Shown piece after piece: positions 8,953 to 15,772 of a stretch of DNA of 47,549 bases. Every line of letters begins with the position of its first letter. The stretch's first letter is position 1. Made by a program: the position numbers and the translations under genes. The DNA lies in the NCBI GenBank assembly GCA_017412705.1, contig JAFPWS010000073.1, positions 1 through 47,549 of the forward strand, given 5' to 3'. The notes under the pieces were generated by a model. The model did no database searches and was not told the origin of the DNA. It saw only the letters and a list, made by a program, of their open reading frames with translations. Source of the DNA: Prevotella sp. Lineage in GTDB: Bacteria > Bacteroidota > Bacteroidia > Bacteroidales > Bacteroidaceae.

Positions 8953-10257
8953 ATGACTATTATGAAGTATTTTTTCTCTTTTGTAAGCGCATTGCTGCTC
9001 TTCGCATCGTGCAGCAGCAATGATGGTAACAGCGACACGCCAACTACCGGCCAGCGTACGGTGGTGGTTTATATGTCAGGCGAGAACCGCTTGTCTAAGG
9101 TCGTTCAGGAGGACATCGACGAGATGATTACCGGTGCCAAGAATCTGTCCGACGACAACAGGCTGGTTATCTTTGTCGACCGTGCAAGTACCAAGGAAAA
9201 GCCCTTTCTGGCTCGCATCGACATGAATTCGACGAAGACCAGGCTCGACACGCTCTATACCTATCCCGCAGACTTCTACGCCTCCAGCGCCGACAACTTC
9301 CGCGAGGTACTGCAGCGCGCCACTTCCTATTGTCCGGCTAAAGAGTACGGCCTGGTGCTTTGGGGACACGCCAGTGGCTGGCTCATCGAGAATGACTCCA
9401 TCCCCGCTACCGCCAACGCCCCTGGTCGGCGTGCCTATGGTGTCGACAACGGCAACAACGACCCAAGCACAGATGTCGGTAAATGGATGAACATACCCAC
9501 CATGCGCGCTGCCTTGCAGGCTTTGGGCATCAAGTTCCAGTTCATCTTTGCTGACTGCTGCAACATGATGTGTATCGAGAACGCCTATGAGCTGCGCAAC
9601 GTCACCAACTATATGATAGGCGCTCCCTCTGAGATTCCAGGTCTTGGCGCACCCTACAATGAGCTGGTTCCCGCGTTCTTCAAGAGCGGTAGCAGCCTCT
9701 ATACAGGCATCATCAACAGCTATTACGAGACCTATATAGATTACTATAATTTGAATACGAGTATCAGCGTGCAAAATGTCGGCGAAGAGAAGCTCAGCGG
9801 CTACAGCGTACCCCTGTCGGTTATCAACACACAATATCTTTCCGATTTAGCCAAGCAGACAAAAGCCATCATCGATAAGCTCGGCCCCACCTACACCTAT
9901 CCCAACGCTTTTGAGCTCGACAACATGCCTCATTATCTGGCCTATAAGGGTAGAGTAATGTACGACATGAAGGCCTTCATCAACAAGTTTGCCTCCGAGG
10001 CTGACTATACCGCATGGCTGAAAGCCTACAACCAGGCAGTGCCCCTCTATCGTCCGTCGCTCAAGTGGATGACCATTTACAGCAACCTCTACTACTCCTT
10101 CTCCAGCTTCAACCAAGACGAGTCCGTGTGGGGTTGCGTCAGCATGTTCGTCCCACAGAACGACACCAACTATACTGCAGGCACCTATGCCTACAACAAG
10201 AATGCCACCAAACTTGAATGGAACCGCACGATGGGTTGGAGCAATTACGGCTGGTAG
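8953..10257 (+). CDS. Clostripain-family (C11) cysteine peptidase lipoprotein
   Basis: A cell-surface or periplasmic protease. Two in-frame ATGs are possible: 8953 (MTIMKYFF, near-leaderless) or 8962 (MKYFFSFVSA, the better signal peptide). From 8962 a lipoprotein signal ends in FASC with acylated Cys17. The C11 fold follows: strand motif TVVVYMSGENRL, catalytic His136 in VLWGHASGW, and Cys199/Cys200 in FADCCNMMCIE. C11 enzymes usually cleave after Arg or Lys; in gut Bacteroidales they act on host or bacterial surface proteins. Total length about 431-434 aa is typical of the lipoprotein branch. Its stop touches the end of the convergent gldE. Confidence 0.92.
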   Translation: MTIMKYFFSFVSALLLFASCSSNDGNSDTPTTGQRTVVVYMSGENRLSKVVQEDIDEMITGAKNLSDDNRLVIFVDRASTKEKPFLARIDMNSTKTRLDTLYTYPADFYASSADNFREVLQRATSYCPAKEYGLVLWGHASGWLIENDSIPATANAPGRRAYGVDNGNNDPSTDVGKWMNIPTMRAALQALGIKFQFIFADCCNMMCIENAYELRNVTNYMIGAPSEIPGLGAPYNELVPAFFKSGSSLYTGIINSYYETYIDYYNLNTSISVQNVGEEKLSGYSVPLSVINTQYLSDLAKQTKAIIDKLGPTYTYPNAFELDNMPHYLAYKGRVMYDMKAFINKFASEADYTAWLKAYNQAVPLYRPSLKWMTIYSNLYYSFSSFNQDESVWGCVSMFVPQNDTNYTAGTYAYNKNATKLEWNRTMGWSNYGW

Positions 10258-11580
10258 TCAGGACTCTGCAGCTTTTTCGTGAACTATTACTTTTACCTTT
10301 GAGATGCGTCGTTCTTCCATGTCGAGTATCTCGAAGGAAAATTGTTGATAATCTATCTTCTCGTGCATCTTGGGGAAGTCTCCCTTGATTTCCAGCAGCA
10401 AACCGGCCAGCGAGTCAGCATCGCCCTCCACCTCCTCGAAGATGTCGTCGTCAACCTTCATTATCTTGTAGAAGTCGCTCAGCAGCGTCTTGCCCTCAAA
10501 GACAAACGTGTTCGAGTTGATGCGCTGGTACCACTTCTCGTCCTCGTCGTACTCATCGTTAATCTCGCCCACTATCTCCTCCAGGATATCCTCCAGCGTC
10601 ACGATGCCGCTGGTGCCGCCAAACTCATCCACCACGATGGCGATGTGAACCTTGTTCTCCTGGAACTCGCGCAGCAGGTCGTCAATCTTCTTCGTCTCGG
10701 GTACGAAATATGGCGGACGGATGAGCGACTGCCAACGGAAGTTGTTACCCTTCGACAGGTGAGGCAACAGGTCCTTGATATACAAGATGCCGCGAATGTT
10801 GTCGCTGTTGTCCTGATAGACGGGAATACGCGAGTAGTTGTTCTCCACCACGCATTGCATCACCTCCTGGAACGACGAGCTGAAATCCAAATCTACCACA
10901 TCCTGACGTGACGTCATAATCTCCTTGGCCGTCTCGTCGCTGAAGCGCACAATGCCTTCCAGCATGCGCTGTTCCTCCTTGATGTCCTCCTTGTCCGTCA
11001 GCTCCAAAGCCTGCTCCAGGTCGTTCACACTCAGCACGTGGTTCTCCTTGACGACCACCTTGTCAGCCAGTCGCCCCGACTTCATGACGAACGTCGCAAT
11101 GGGATAGAACAGCTTCCTGAAGAACAGCACGCCTCCTACGGCCCTTCTGCAGAATCTCAGCGGATGCTGGCCGCTATACACCTTCGGCATAATCTCGCCG
11201 AAGAGCAACAGGATAAACGTCAGCAGCACCGTCATAAACAGGAAGTGCAACCACCACGAGCCACCGAAGTCTATCGTATGGCTGAAGAAATAGGTGGTCA
11301 GCATGATGATGGTGACGTTCACCAGGTTATTCGTAATCAGAATGGTAGCCAGCGTACGCTCCGATTCCTCGCGCAACTGTTTGATGTGTGAGTCGTTAGG
11401 GGTCTTTTCCTCATCCAGCTCGTTCAGGTCTGTTGGCGACAGCGAGAAGAAGGCAATCTCCGACCCCGAGGCAAATCCTGACACCAACAATAACAGACAG
11501 GCGGCAACACCAGCCGCTATAGCTCCTAACGATGGTGACAGAAGCGTCACCCCATTGAATACTTGAAGATACTCGTCCAT
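10258..11580 (-). CDS. gldE: GldE-like CNNM/CBS-domain membrane protein
   Basis: 440 residues. A DUF21/CNNM membrane part (about 20-190, helices such as LLLLVSGFASGSEIAFFSL and a following pair) is followed by two CBS domains (about 205-330, with EIMTSRQDVVDLD and HIAIVVDEFGGTSGIVT) and a CorC/HlyC domain at the C-terminus. CNNM/CorC proteins act in Mg2+/Co2+ efflux; the Bacteroidetes branch next to ssb is named GldE, needed for gliding and lipoprotein handling in flavobacteria. The start at 11580 lies 2 bp after the ssb stop, so ssb-gldE are one operon. No gldD follows. Confidence 0.9.
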   Translation of the reverse strand: MDEYLQVFNGVTLLSPSLGAIAAGVAACLLLLVSGFASGSEIAFFSLSPTDLNELDEEKTPNDSHIKQLREESERTLATILITNNLVNVTIIMLTTYFFSHTIDFGGSWWLHFLFMTVLLTFILLLFGEIMPKVYSGQHPLRFCRRAVGGVLFFRKLFYPIATFVMKSGRLADKVVVKENHVLSVNDLEQALELTDKEDIKEEQRMLEGIVRFSDETAKEIMTSRQDVVDLDFSSSFQEVMQCVVENNYSRIPVYQDNSDNIRGILYIKDLLPHLSKGNNFRWQSLIRPPYFVPETKKIDDLLREFQENKVHIAIVVDEFGGTSGIVTLEDILEEIVGEINDEYDEDEKWYQRINSNTFVFEGKTLLSDFYKIMKVDDDIFEEVEGDADSLAGLLLEIKGDFPKMHEKIDYQQFSFEILDMEERRISKVKVIVHEKAAES

Positions 11581-11582
11581 GA

Positions 11583-11921
11583 TTATTCGGTAGGTTTGGG
11601 CGACAGCATTTCCATATTGTCTGCCCAAATCTCAGTTATATTCCGTCGCTGCCCCTGCTTGTCGTCGTAGGTGGTATAGCGGATGCGACCTTCTATATAC
11701 AGCTTGTCACCCTTATGCACATATTTCTCCACCACCTCGGCCAGCTTGCGCCAGAGAATGATGCTATGCCAGTCGGTATGTTCAGGCACCTGCGTACCGT
11801 TCTGCAGCGTATAGCCGCGCTCGGTAGTCGCCAGGCGCAGACGGGCCACAGCCACACCCTGCTCCACATAGCGGATTTCAGGCTCGGCACCCACATTACC
11901 AATCAGCATGACCTTGTTCAT
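11583..11921 (-). CDS. ssb: Single-stranded DNA-binding protein
   Basis: 112 residues, an OB fold with the SSB start MNKVMLIGNVGAEPEIRY, the core ATTERGYT, and the strand HSIILWRKLAEVVEKYVHKG. It binds ssDNA in replication and repair. It is shorter than classic SSB and ends SPKPTE without the acidic DDDIPF-like tip used to recruit partners, as seen in many Bacteroidetes paralogues. It is transcribed with gldE; in relatives mutY often precedes it, but here a gene of unknown function does. Confidence 0.93.
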   Translation of the reverse strand: MNKVMLIGNVGAEPEIRYVEQGVAVARLRLATTERGYTLQNGTQVPEHTDWHSIILWRKLAEVVEKYVHKGDKLYIEGRIRYTTYDDKQGQRRNITEIWADNMEMLSPKPTE

Positions 11922-11960
11922 AAGCGTAAACTATCCAATTGTCAATTTTCAATTATCAAC

Positions 11961-12494
11961 TCACTTGCAGTCTCCTAAGTAGCGGAACTTGAAGTTCTTA
12001 CCCTTGGCAGAGGGGAACTGACTGCGCGGATCCACACGTCCCAGCAGGTGGTCGACAATGCGGTTGTAGCACTCCAAGCCCGACTCTGCCTTGCAGCAAG
12101 CCACAAAGCGCGTGTCGCGATACTGGAACTTACCGGTGCCAGGCACCATCTGCACACGCTTGAAGTCAATGGTACCCTCATACCATCCGTAGCGCTCCTC
12201 GTTCAGTCGCACAATGGCGGGAGCAGGCTTCGGGGTGTTCGCTACCGGGTGCGTGCCTTTCTTGTCCTTGAAGTCCTGCATCGTGGCGGCGTCAGTCTTG
12301 ATAATGATGAAATAAACACGCGGACGAACCTTGTAGCGCTTCGGGTAAAGCACATCGCTGGCAACATAGTCACGTATGTCATGCTCCAGGGCAGCGTTCA
12401 TTCCTATTTCTTCAATTTCGGCAAGGAACGCAATAGCATCATCGACATTCGTCACCAAAATCTCCCTGTCAAAATACCTTAGATATAAATTCAT
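11961..12494 (-). CDS. Conserved-type hypothetical protein (177 aa)
   Basis: The start at 12494 (MNLYLRYFDREILV) is set because upstream codons run into tRNA-Gly. The protein is soluble with no signal. Its N-terminal half is mixed alpha/beta, with VRPRVYFIIIKTDAATMQDF. The C-terminal half is basic, with RYGWYEGTIDFKRVQ and DPRSQFPSAKGKNFKFRYLG. I have an impression of relatives in other Prevotella but no function. It lies 39 bp before ssb and shares its direction, occupying the place where mutY often lies. Confidence 0.7.
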   Translation of the reverse strand: MNLYLRYFDREILVTNVDDAIAFLAEIEEIGMNAALEHDIRDYVASDVLYPKRYKVRPRVYFIIIKTDAATMQDFKDKKGTHPVANTPKPAPAIVRLNEERYGWYEGTIDFKRVQMVPGTGKFQYRDTRFVACCKAESGLECYNRIVDHLLGRVDPRSQFPSAKGKNFKFRYLGDCK

Positions 12495-12532
12495 CAAAGC
12501 TTGGTTGTTTTCCTGTGTGTAGTATAAAAAAG

Positions 12533-12605
12533 AGCGGAAAACGGGACTCGGACCCGCGACCCCAACCTTGGCAAGGTTGTGCTCTACCAACTGAGCTATT
12601 TCCGC
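12533..12605 (-). tRNA. tRNA-Gly(GCC)
   Basis: Cloverleaf: GCGGAAA / TTTCCGC acceptor, D-arm AGCTCAGTTGGTAGAGC, anticodon arm AACCT-TGCCAAGGTT with GCC, T-arm with TCCGAGT, and U73. CCA is not encoded. It is followed by a T-run. It is an identical copy of the gene at 12880-12952 and the last gene in the four-tRNA array. Confidence 0.96.
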
Positions 12606-12628
12606 CTGAATAATTTCTTTGAGTAATG

Positions 12629-12712
12629 TGAAGAGGAGGAGACTCGAACTCCCACGTCGCAATTGACACTACCCCCTCAAAGTAGCGCGTCTACCAATTC
12701 CGCCACCTCTCC
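12629..12712 (-). tRNA. tRNA-Leu(GAG)
   Basis: A class II tRNA of 84 nt with a long variable arm. The acceptor GGAGAGG pairs with CCTCTTC with one wobble. The anticodon loop TTGAGGG gives GAG. Confidence 0.93.
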
Positions 12713-12744
12713 ATCATAAATTAACCGCTGACCAAAAAAGAGAG

Positions 12745-12826
12745 TGCCCAGAACAGGACTCGAACCTGCACGCCTCGCGGCACACGCACCTGAAACGTGC
12801 GCGTCTACCAATTCCGCCACCTGGGC
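12745..12826 (-). tRNA. tRNA-Leu(CAG)
   Basis: Class II, 82 nt. The acceptor GCCCAGG pairs with TCTGGGC. The anticodon loop TTTCAGG gives CAG, and a long variable arm (GTGTGCCGCGAGGCGTG) follows. Confidence 0.93.
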
Positions 12827-12879
12827 ATTCTTGCCATTAGAACCCAACGTTCTAATGCTCTTTTTTGTTCAACAAGTTG

Positions 12880-12952
12880 AGCGGAAAACGGGACTCGGAC
12901 CCGCGACCCCAACCTTGGCAAGGTTGTGCTCTACCAACTGAGCTATTTCCGC
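12880..12952 (-). tRNA. tRNA-Gly(GCC), second copy
   Basis: Same 72-base body as the copy at 12533-12605. It is the first gene of the minus-strand tRNA array Gly-Leu-Leu-Gly. Confidence 0.96.
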
Positions 12953-12996
12953 CTGTTCTATCCCCTATAGAGGAGCATCTCTCTCGATTGCGGATG

Positions 12997-13027
12997 CAAA
13001 GGTACTACTTTTTTCGGAACCACCAAA
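12997..13027 (-). promoter_or_regulatory. Promoter of the tRNA array
   Basis: On the minus strand TTTG (plus CAAA 13024-13027), a 19-bp gap, TACCTTTG (plus CAAAGGTA 12997-13004). It lies about 45 bp before the first tRNA. Confidence 0.7.
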
Positions 13028-13132
13028 ACTTTTCGCCGTTTTTTTTCAAAAAATCTTTCCCTGCGCCCATTTTTCGGACTTTGCCCCACCCTACACCTTA
13101 TTATATATAGGTCTCATGGGCCTTACAGGAGC

Positions 13133-13597
13133 CTACATGCTGATGTTCTCTATGCGCAGCTTCAGCACCCCTGCAGGCACACGCACCTCCACCACGTCGC
13201 CCACCTTCTTGTTCAACAGCGCCTCCGCAATGGGCGACTTGATTGAAATCTTACCCTCGCGCAGGTTCGCCTCGTGCGGACTTGCTATCGTATACGTCAT
13301 GCGGCTGTTGTTGCCCAGGTTCGTCATCTCCACCTTGCTCAGCAGCTGCACCGTACCGTTGGCCAGCTTCGACATGTCTATGACACGCGCATTCTCCAGC
13401 ACACGCTGCTTGAAGCGAATCCTACCCAGCAGCCTCGCCTGTTCGCGCTTGGCAGCATGATATTCGAAATTCTCGCTGAGATCGCCCTTGTCGCGCGCCT
13501 CCGCAATAGCCTCCCTCACCTGAGGCAGTTCCACGTTCTCCATCTGACGGAGCTCGGCCACGAGCTTGTCGTAGCCTTCCTGAGACATATATTCCAT
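13133..13597 (-). CDS. greA: Transcription elongation factor GreA
   Basis: 154 residues. An N-terminal coiled coil holds the cleavage-promoting acids in EARDKGDLSENFEYHAAKREQ, and a C-terminal FKBP-like domain holds SPIAEALLNKKVGDVVEV. GreA rescues backtracked RNA polymerase by stimulating transcript cleavage. The start MEYMSQEGYDKL at 13597 is chosen over the longer frame because the promoter lies at 13618-13648. The defence island begins just beyond that promoter. Confidence 0.96.
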   Translation of the reverse strand: MEYMSQEGYDKLVAELRQMENVELPQVREAIAEARDKGDLSENFEYHAAKREQARLLGRIRFKQRVLENARVIDMSKLANGTVQLLSKVEMTNLGNNSRMTYTIASPHEANLREGKISIKSPIAEALLNKKVGDVVEVRVPAGVLKLRIENISM

Positions 13598-13617
13598 AGT
13601 TCCTTTTTTTTGCCCTG

Positions 13618-13648
13618 CAAAAGTAACAAAAAACGGTCGAATAGCAAA
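13618..13648 (-). promoter_or_regulatory. Promoter of greA
   Basis: Minus-strand TTTG (plus CAAA 13645-13648), a 19-bp gap, TACTTTTG (plus CAAAAGTA 13618-13625). It stays intact 35 bp from the first island repeat. Confidence 0.7.
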
Positions 13649-13683
13649 AAATTCAGCCCACAAAAGTGCAAAAGCCGTCAAAA

Positions 13684-13711
13684 TGCGGCCAAGCTTAAGA
13701 GACGTTTCGAA
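13684..13711 (+). repeat. Island repeat, copy 1 (R1)
   Basis: A 28-bp sequence of form TGCGGCCAAGC-TTAAG-AGACGTTTCGAA, identical to copy 2 (17841-17868) and 26/28 equal to copy 3 (21601-21628), all in the same direction. Similarity with copy 2 continues about 14 bp further into the island. It contains the overlapping palindromes AAGCTT and CTTAAG and ends in TTCGAA. It lies 26 bp past the kinase stop and marks the island's left border. Confidence 0.85.
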
Positions 13712-13737
13712 ATCTTAGTTTTTGATTGTTGCGCTGT

Positions 13738-14433
13738 TTACTGTTTCCTTTTCGAAGAGTTTGCCCTTGGTGAAAGGCTGTTATATTTATCAACACCGCC
13801 TGTATCGGATGGATAGATGATTGTGTCAATGAAATAAAGATGTCCGTCTCCGCCAACCAGCACGTTGCCGTCAACAGCGTCAAAGATGTCATGCTGTCCA
13901 TTAGTGTAATACGCACCATTGTCCTCAGGACGGAAGCCTAAACGAATAAACTCATCATGAATTTCTTGATTGGTGGCCAAGCGGGCATCGTCAATATATG
14001 GCTGAACCAATATAGCACAAATATGCCCGTCACGATTTTCGGCAAGGCCTATCATTTTATAAGGGCATGCGTCGAAGTATTTATTGTGCGCTTTGATGCG
14101 CTCAAAGAAAGAAGTGAGATTGTCATCAGAGTAGCGGAAATCATTCAGTTTTACAATTTCCTTGGAGTTTGGTGACAAATACACTTCATTTTCAGATCCA
14201 CGATCAATGAAGTCACCAAACTGACTGCGGTCATTAAACCAGCAGCCATGTTCCTCTGCCCATTTACGGAGCCTTACCAGTTGGACAGATTTGCAAGTCG
14301 TTGTTCCCGCAAGAGCCTCAATCTCTTCAAGGACTCTTCGCGCGGCTTCGGATGCTGCATCCAATATGCAACACTCTTCCTCATTTCGGCATTCACCTTC
14401 TTGTGGTAATCGTTCAATACTATCTCCATTCAT
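13738..14433 (-). CDS. Polyvalent-type small protein kinase
   Basis: 231 residues. A kinase-like fold of the small type seen in phage polyvalent proteins and in toxin or defence modules. Visible are a glycine-loop-like GSENEVY (79-85), the ATP-site Lys95 in EIVKLND, the hinge QPYID (144-148), a catalytic-loop equivalent FDAVDGNVLV (184-193, acid plus Asn) and the metal-binding Asp203 in YFIDT. The N-terminal 75 residues are helical. The ATG at 14433 is chosen because a perfect promoter lies at 14458-14489 inside the longer frame. It stands alone as an accessory module, bounded by the shared promoter block and repeat R1. The target is unknown; a regulatory or abortive-infection role is inference. 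Confidence 0.7.
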   Translation of the reverse strand: MNGDSIERLPQEGECRNEEECCILDAASEAARRVLEEIEALAGTTTCKSVQLVRLRKWAEEHGCWFNDRSQFGDFIDRGSENEVYLSPNSKEIVKLNDFRYSDDNLTSFFERIKAHNKYFDACPYKMIGLAENRDGHICAILVQPYIDDARLATNQEIHDEFIRLGFRPEDNGAYYTNGQHDIFDAVDGNVLVGGDGHLYFIDTIIYPSDTGGVDKYNSLSPRANSSKRKQ

Positions 14434-14457
14434 TGAGTCTTTTTGGGTTTGATGCTG

Positions 14458-14489
14458 CAAAGATAGACTTTTTTTTCTTAACTTCCAAA
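14458..14489 (-). promoter_or_regulatory. Promoter of the kinase module
   Basis: Minus-strand TTTG (plus CAAA 14486-14489), a 20-bp gap, TATCTTTG (plus CAAAGATA 14458-14465). The surrounding block 14457-14505 is near-identical outside the spacer to 18575-18624 in front of mntA. Confidence 0.8.
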
Positions 14490-14495
14490 TCTTTG

Positions 14496-14642
14496 CTACT
14501 TTTTCGTCAAGCCATAGAGTTCTCCAACTAAAGGTCGAAGTGTGGTGTTGCAATGATAGACGAGGCGGTCGATGTCCCTGACGATGCCAAATGACAGTGC
14601 CGTCAAGAAAGGCCACCCGTACCAATGTGCTCTCCCTGTCAT
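14496..14642 (-). CDS. Small ORF coupled to the GIY-YIG gene (48 aa)
   Basis: Its ATG overlaps the GIY-YIG stop (ATGA, 14639-14642) and it ends inside the kinase promoter block with -GLTKK and TAG. It contains DIDRLVY followed, after about 11 residues, by ELYGLT. The combined phrase LVY-ELYGLT resembles the common C-terminal tail of restriction-modification proteins, here apparently interrupted. It could be a remnant of a larger subunit, a real micro-protein, or chance. Coupling favours at least some translation. Confidence 0.4.
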   Translation of the reverse strand: MTGRAHWYGWPFLTALSFGIVRDIDRLVYHCNTTLRPLVGELYGLTKK

Positions 14643-15544
14643 TGTTGTAGCCGTTTCTCCAGACATTCCATTTGAGTATTATATGTATAGCCCACTATGC
14701 TGCCATCCATAATTTTCCTAATAATCACATCCACTACTGCCAATGGTACAACAAACCATTCTTTAGGTTGATGGGCTATTCCCATTTCATCATATACCAC
14801 TACTTGGAATTGCACAGCCATCAGTAGTTGATGCACCAAATCCTCAAACTTCTGAGAGTTCAGGTTCACTACCTTATAGGTGGCTACTATCTTAACTGGA
14901 GCCATCAGATAAGTTGGGTCGTTCTCTGCATTAGCAATGCGCTGCTCCACACTATTTGTCGTAAATCCTATCTTATACAGGTTCTTAACCTCCTTGACAT
15001 CCGGGGCATCAGACAGCGAAGACAACACATAGATATAGCCAGTTACATTATCGTCTGTGGCAATATCCGCATTGCTAAAGAATTGGGCATCCGATTCATC
15101 TTGCAGTTCCGATATGGCATAGCCGTCACCTACGACACTCTTACGAAGGGTCTGCAAAAGGATGTCCGACTCGGTGCCATTCTCATAGATACAGCGCGTT
15201 CTGGCATCAGGCAGGAAGTTGCTGCTTCGTTTCAATTCGCCGATCTTCTCTAACAGCAACATCTGTCCACCCACATAATAGAATCTGCCTTCTACGAGAG
15301 TCGCAGTTTTGTTAATCTTCACCAAAGAACGCTTGCCTTCTTTCAGTTCCCTGTGCACTTTGTCAAACAGAGGCTTATAATCCTCAAAGTTCTCACAAAG
15401 AACATGCTGAGCCACGTAGTCGGCCTTTTTCTTGGCAATCACCCTCCGCATATCCTGAGGCATGTCGAAGAGGCTTTGCTCCTCTTCGCTCATCTTCAGC
15501 AGCGGGTCGTCGAATATCGCTTCCAGTTCCTTATCTATGTCCAT
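14639..15544 (-). CDS. GIY-YIG/T5orf172-type nuclease domain protein, main part
   Basis: 301 residues. Residues 1-20 carry KELEAIFDDPLL. A middle region (about 40-130) has VAQHVLCENFEDYKPLF and TRCIYENGTESDILL. The GIY-YIG-like domain (about 168-270) shows GYIYVLSS (169-176), LYKIG (189-193), Arg202, Glu234 and KEWFVVP (261-267), matching the order of the T5orf172/MUG113 branch. Such domains cut or bind DNA. It follows the helicase and a 77-aa ORF in one operon and overlaps that ORF by 10 bp. The two together (77+301) have the length I remember for B. subtilis YeeC-like proteins, so this gene is probably the larger piece of a split protein. Confidence 0.82.
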   Translation of the reverse strand: MDIDKELEAIFDDPLLKMSEEEQSLFDMPQDMRRVIAKKKADYVAQHVLCENFEDYKPLFDKVHRELKEGKRSLVKINKTATLVEGRFYYVGGQMLLLEKIGELKRSSNFLPDARTRCIYENGTESDILLQTLRKSVVGDGYAISELQDESDAQFFSNADIATDDNVTGYIYVLSSLSDAPDVKEVKNLYKIGFTTNSVEQRIANAENDPTYLMAPVKIVATYKVVNLNSQKFEDLVHQLLMAVQFQVVVYDEMGIAHQPKEWFVVPLAVVDVIIRKIMDGSIVGYTYNTQMECLEKRLQQ

Positions 15545-15768
15545 ACTTCAAATCCTTTTTCACGCAGTTTAGTCATCGCTGCATACATCATTCGCTCTTT
15601 CAGGTCGCCATCCTTTCTTGGTTCCCTGCCGTTTTGGACAATCCAGTTGTTCACCTCTGCCAGTTTCTGCTGCATCCTGTCGTTAGCTGTAGGTGCAGCA
15701 GCCTTAGGGCGTACACCTTCCAATAACGGATCATCAAACACTTCTAATAACTCTTTTGGCCATTCCAT
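15535..15768 (-). CDS. N-terminal piece of the GIY-YIG protein (77 aa)
   Basis: It starts 4 bp after the helicase stop (MEWPKELLEVFDDPLLEG) and ends …KGFEVWT, 10 bp inside the GIY-YIG ORF. Its own FDDPLL motif (11-16) is repeated at the start of the GIY-YIG protein, and the rest (DRMQQKLAEVNNWIVQNGREP, then KERMMYAAMTKLRE) resembles the leading region I recall in single-chain relatives. So it looks like the first repeat unit of that protein separated by a frame change. It may still work as a separate subunit. Confidence 0.7.
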   Translation of the reverse strand: MEWPKELLEVFDDPLLEGVRPKAAAPTANDRMQQKLAEVNNWIVQNGREPRKDGDLKERMMYAAMTKLREKGFEVWT

Positions 15769-15772
15769 GATA

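Noticed and set aside
14434-14625. N-terminal extension of the kinase (64 codons)
   Set aside because: A perfect promoter lies inside it and it overlaps the 48-codon ORF; the ATG at 14433 fits far better.
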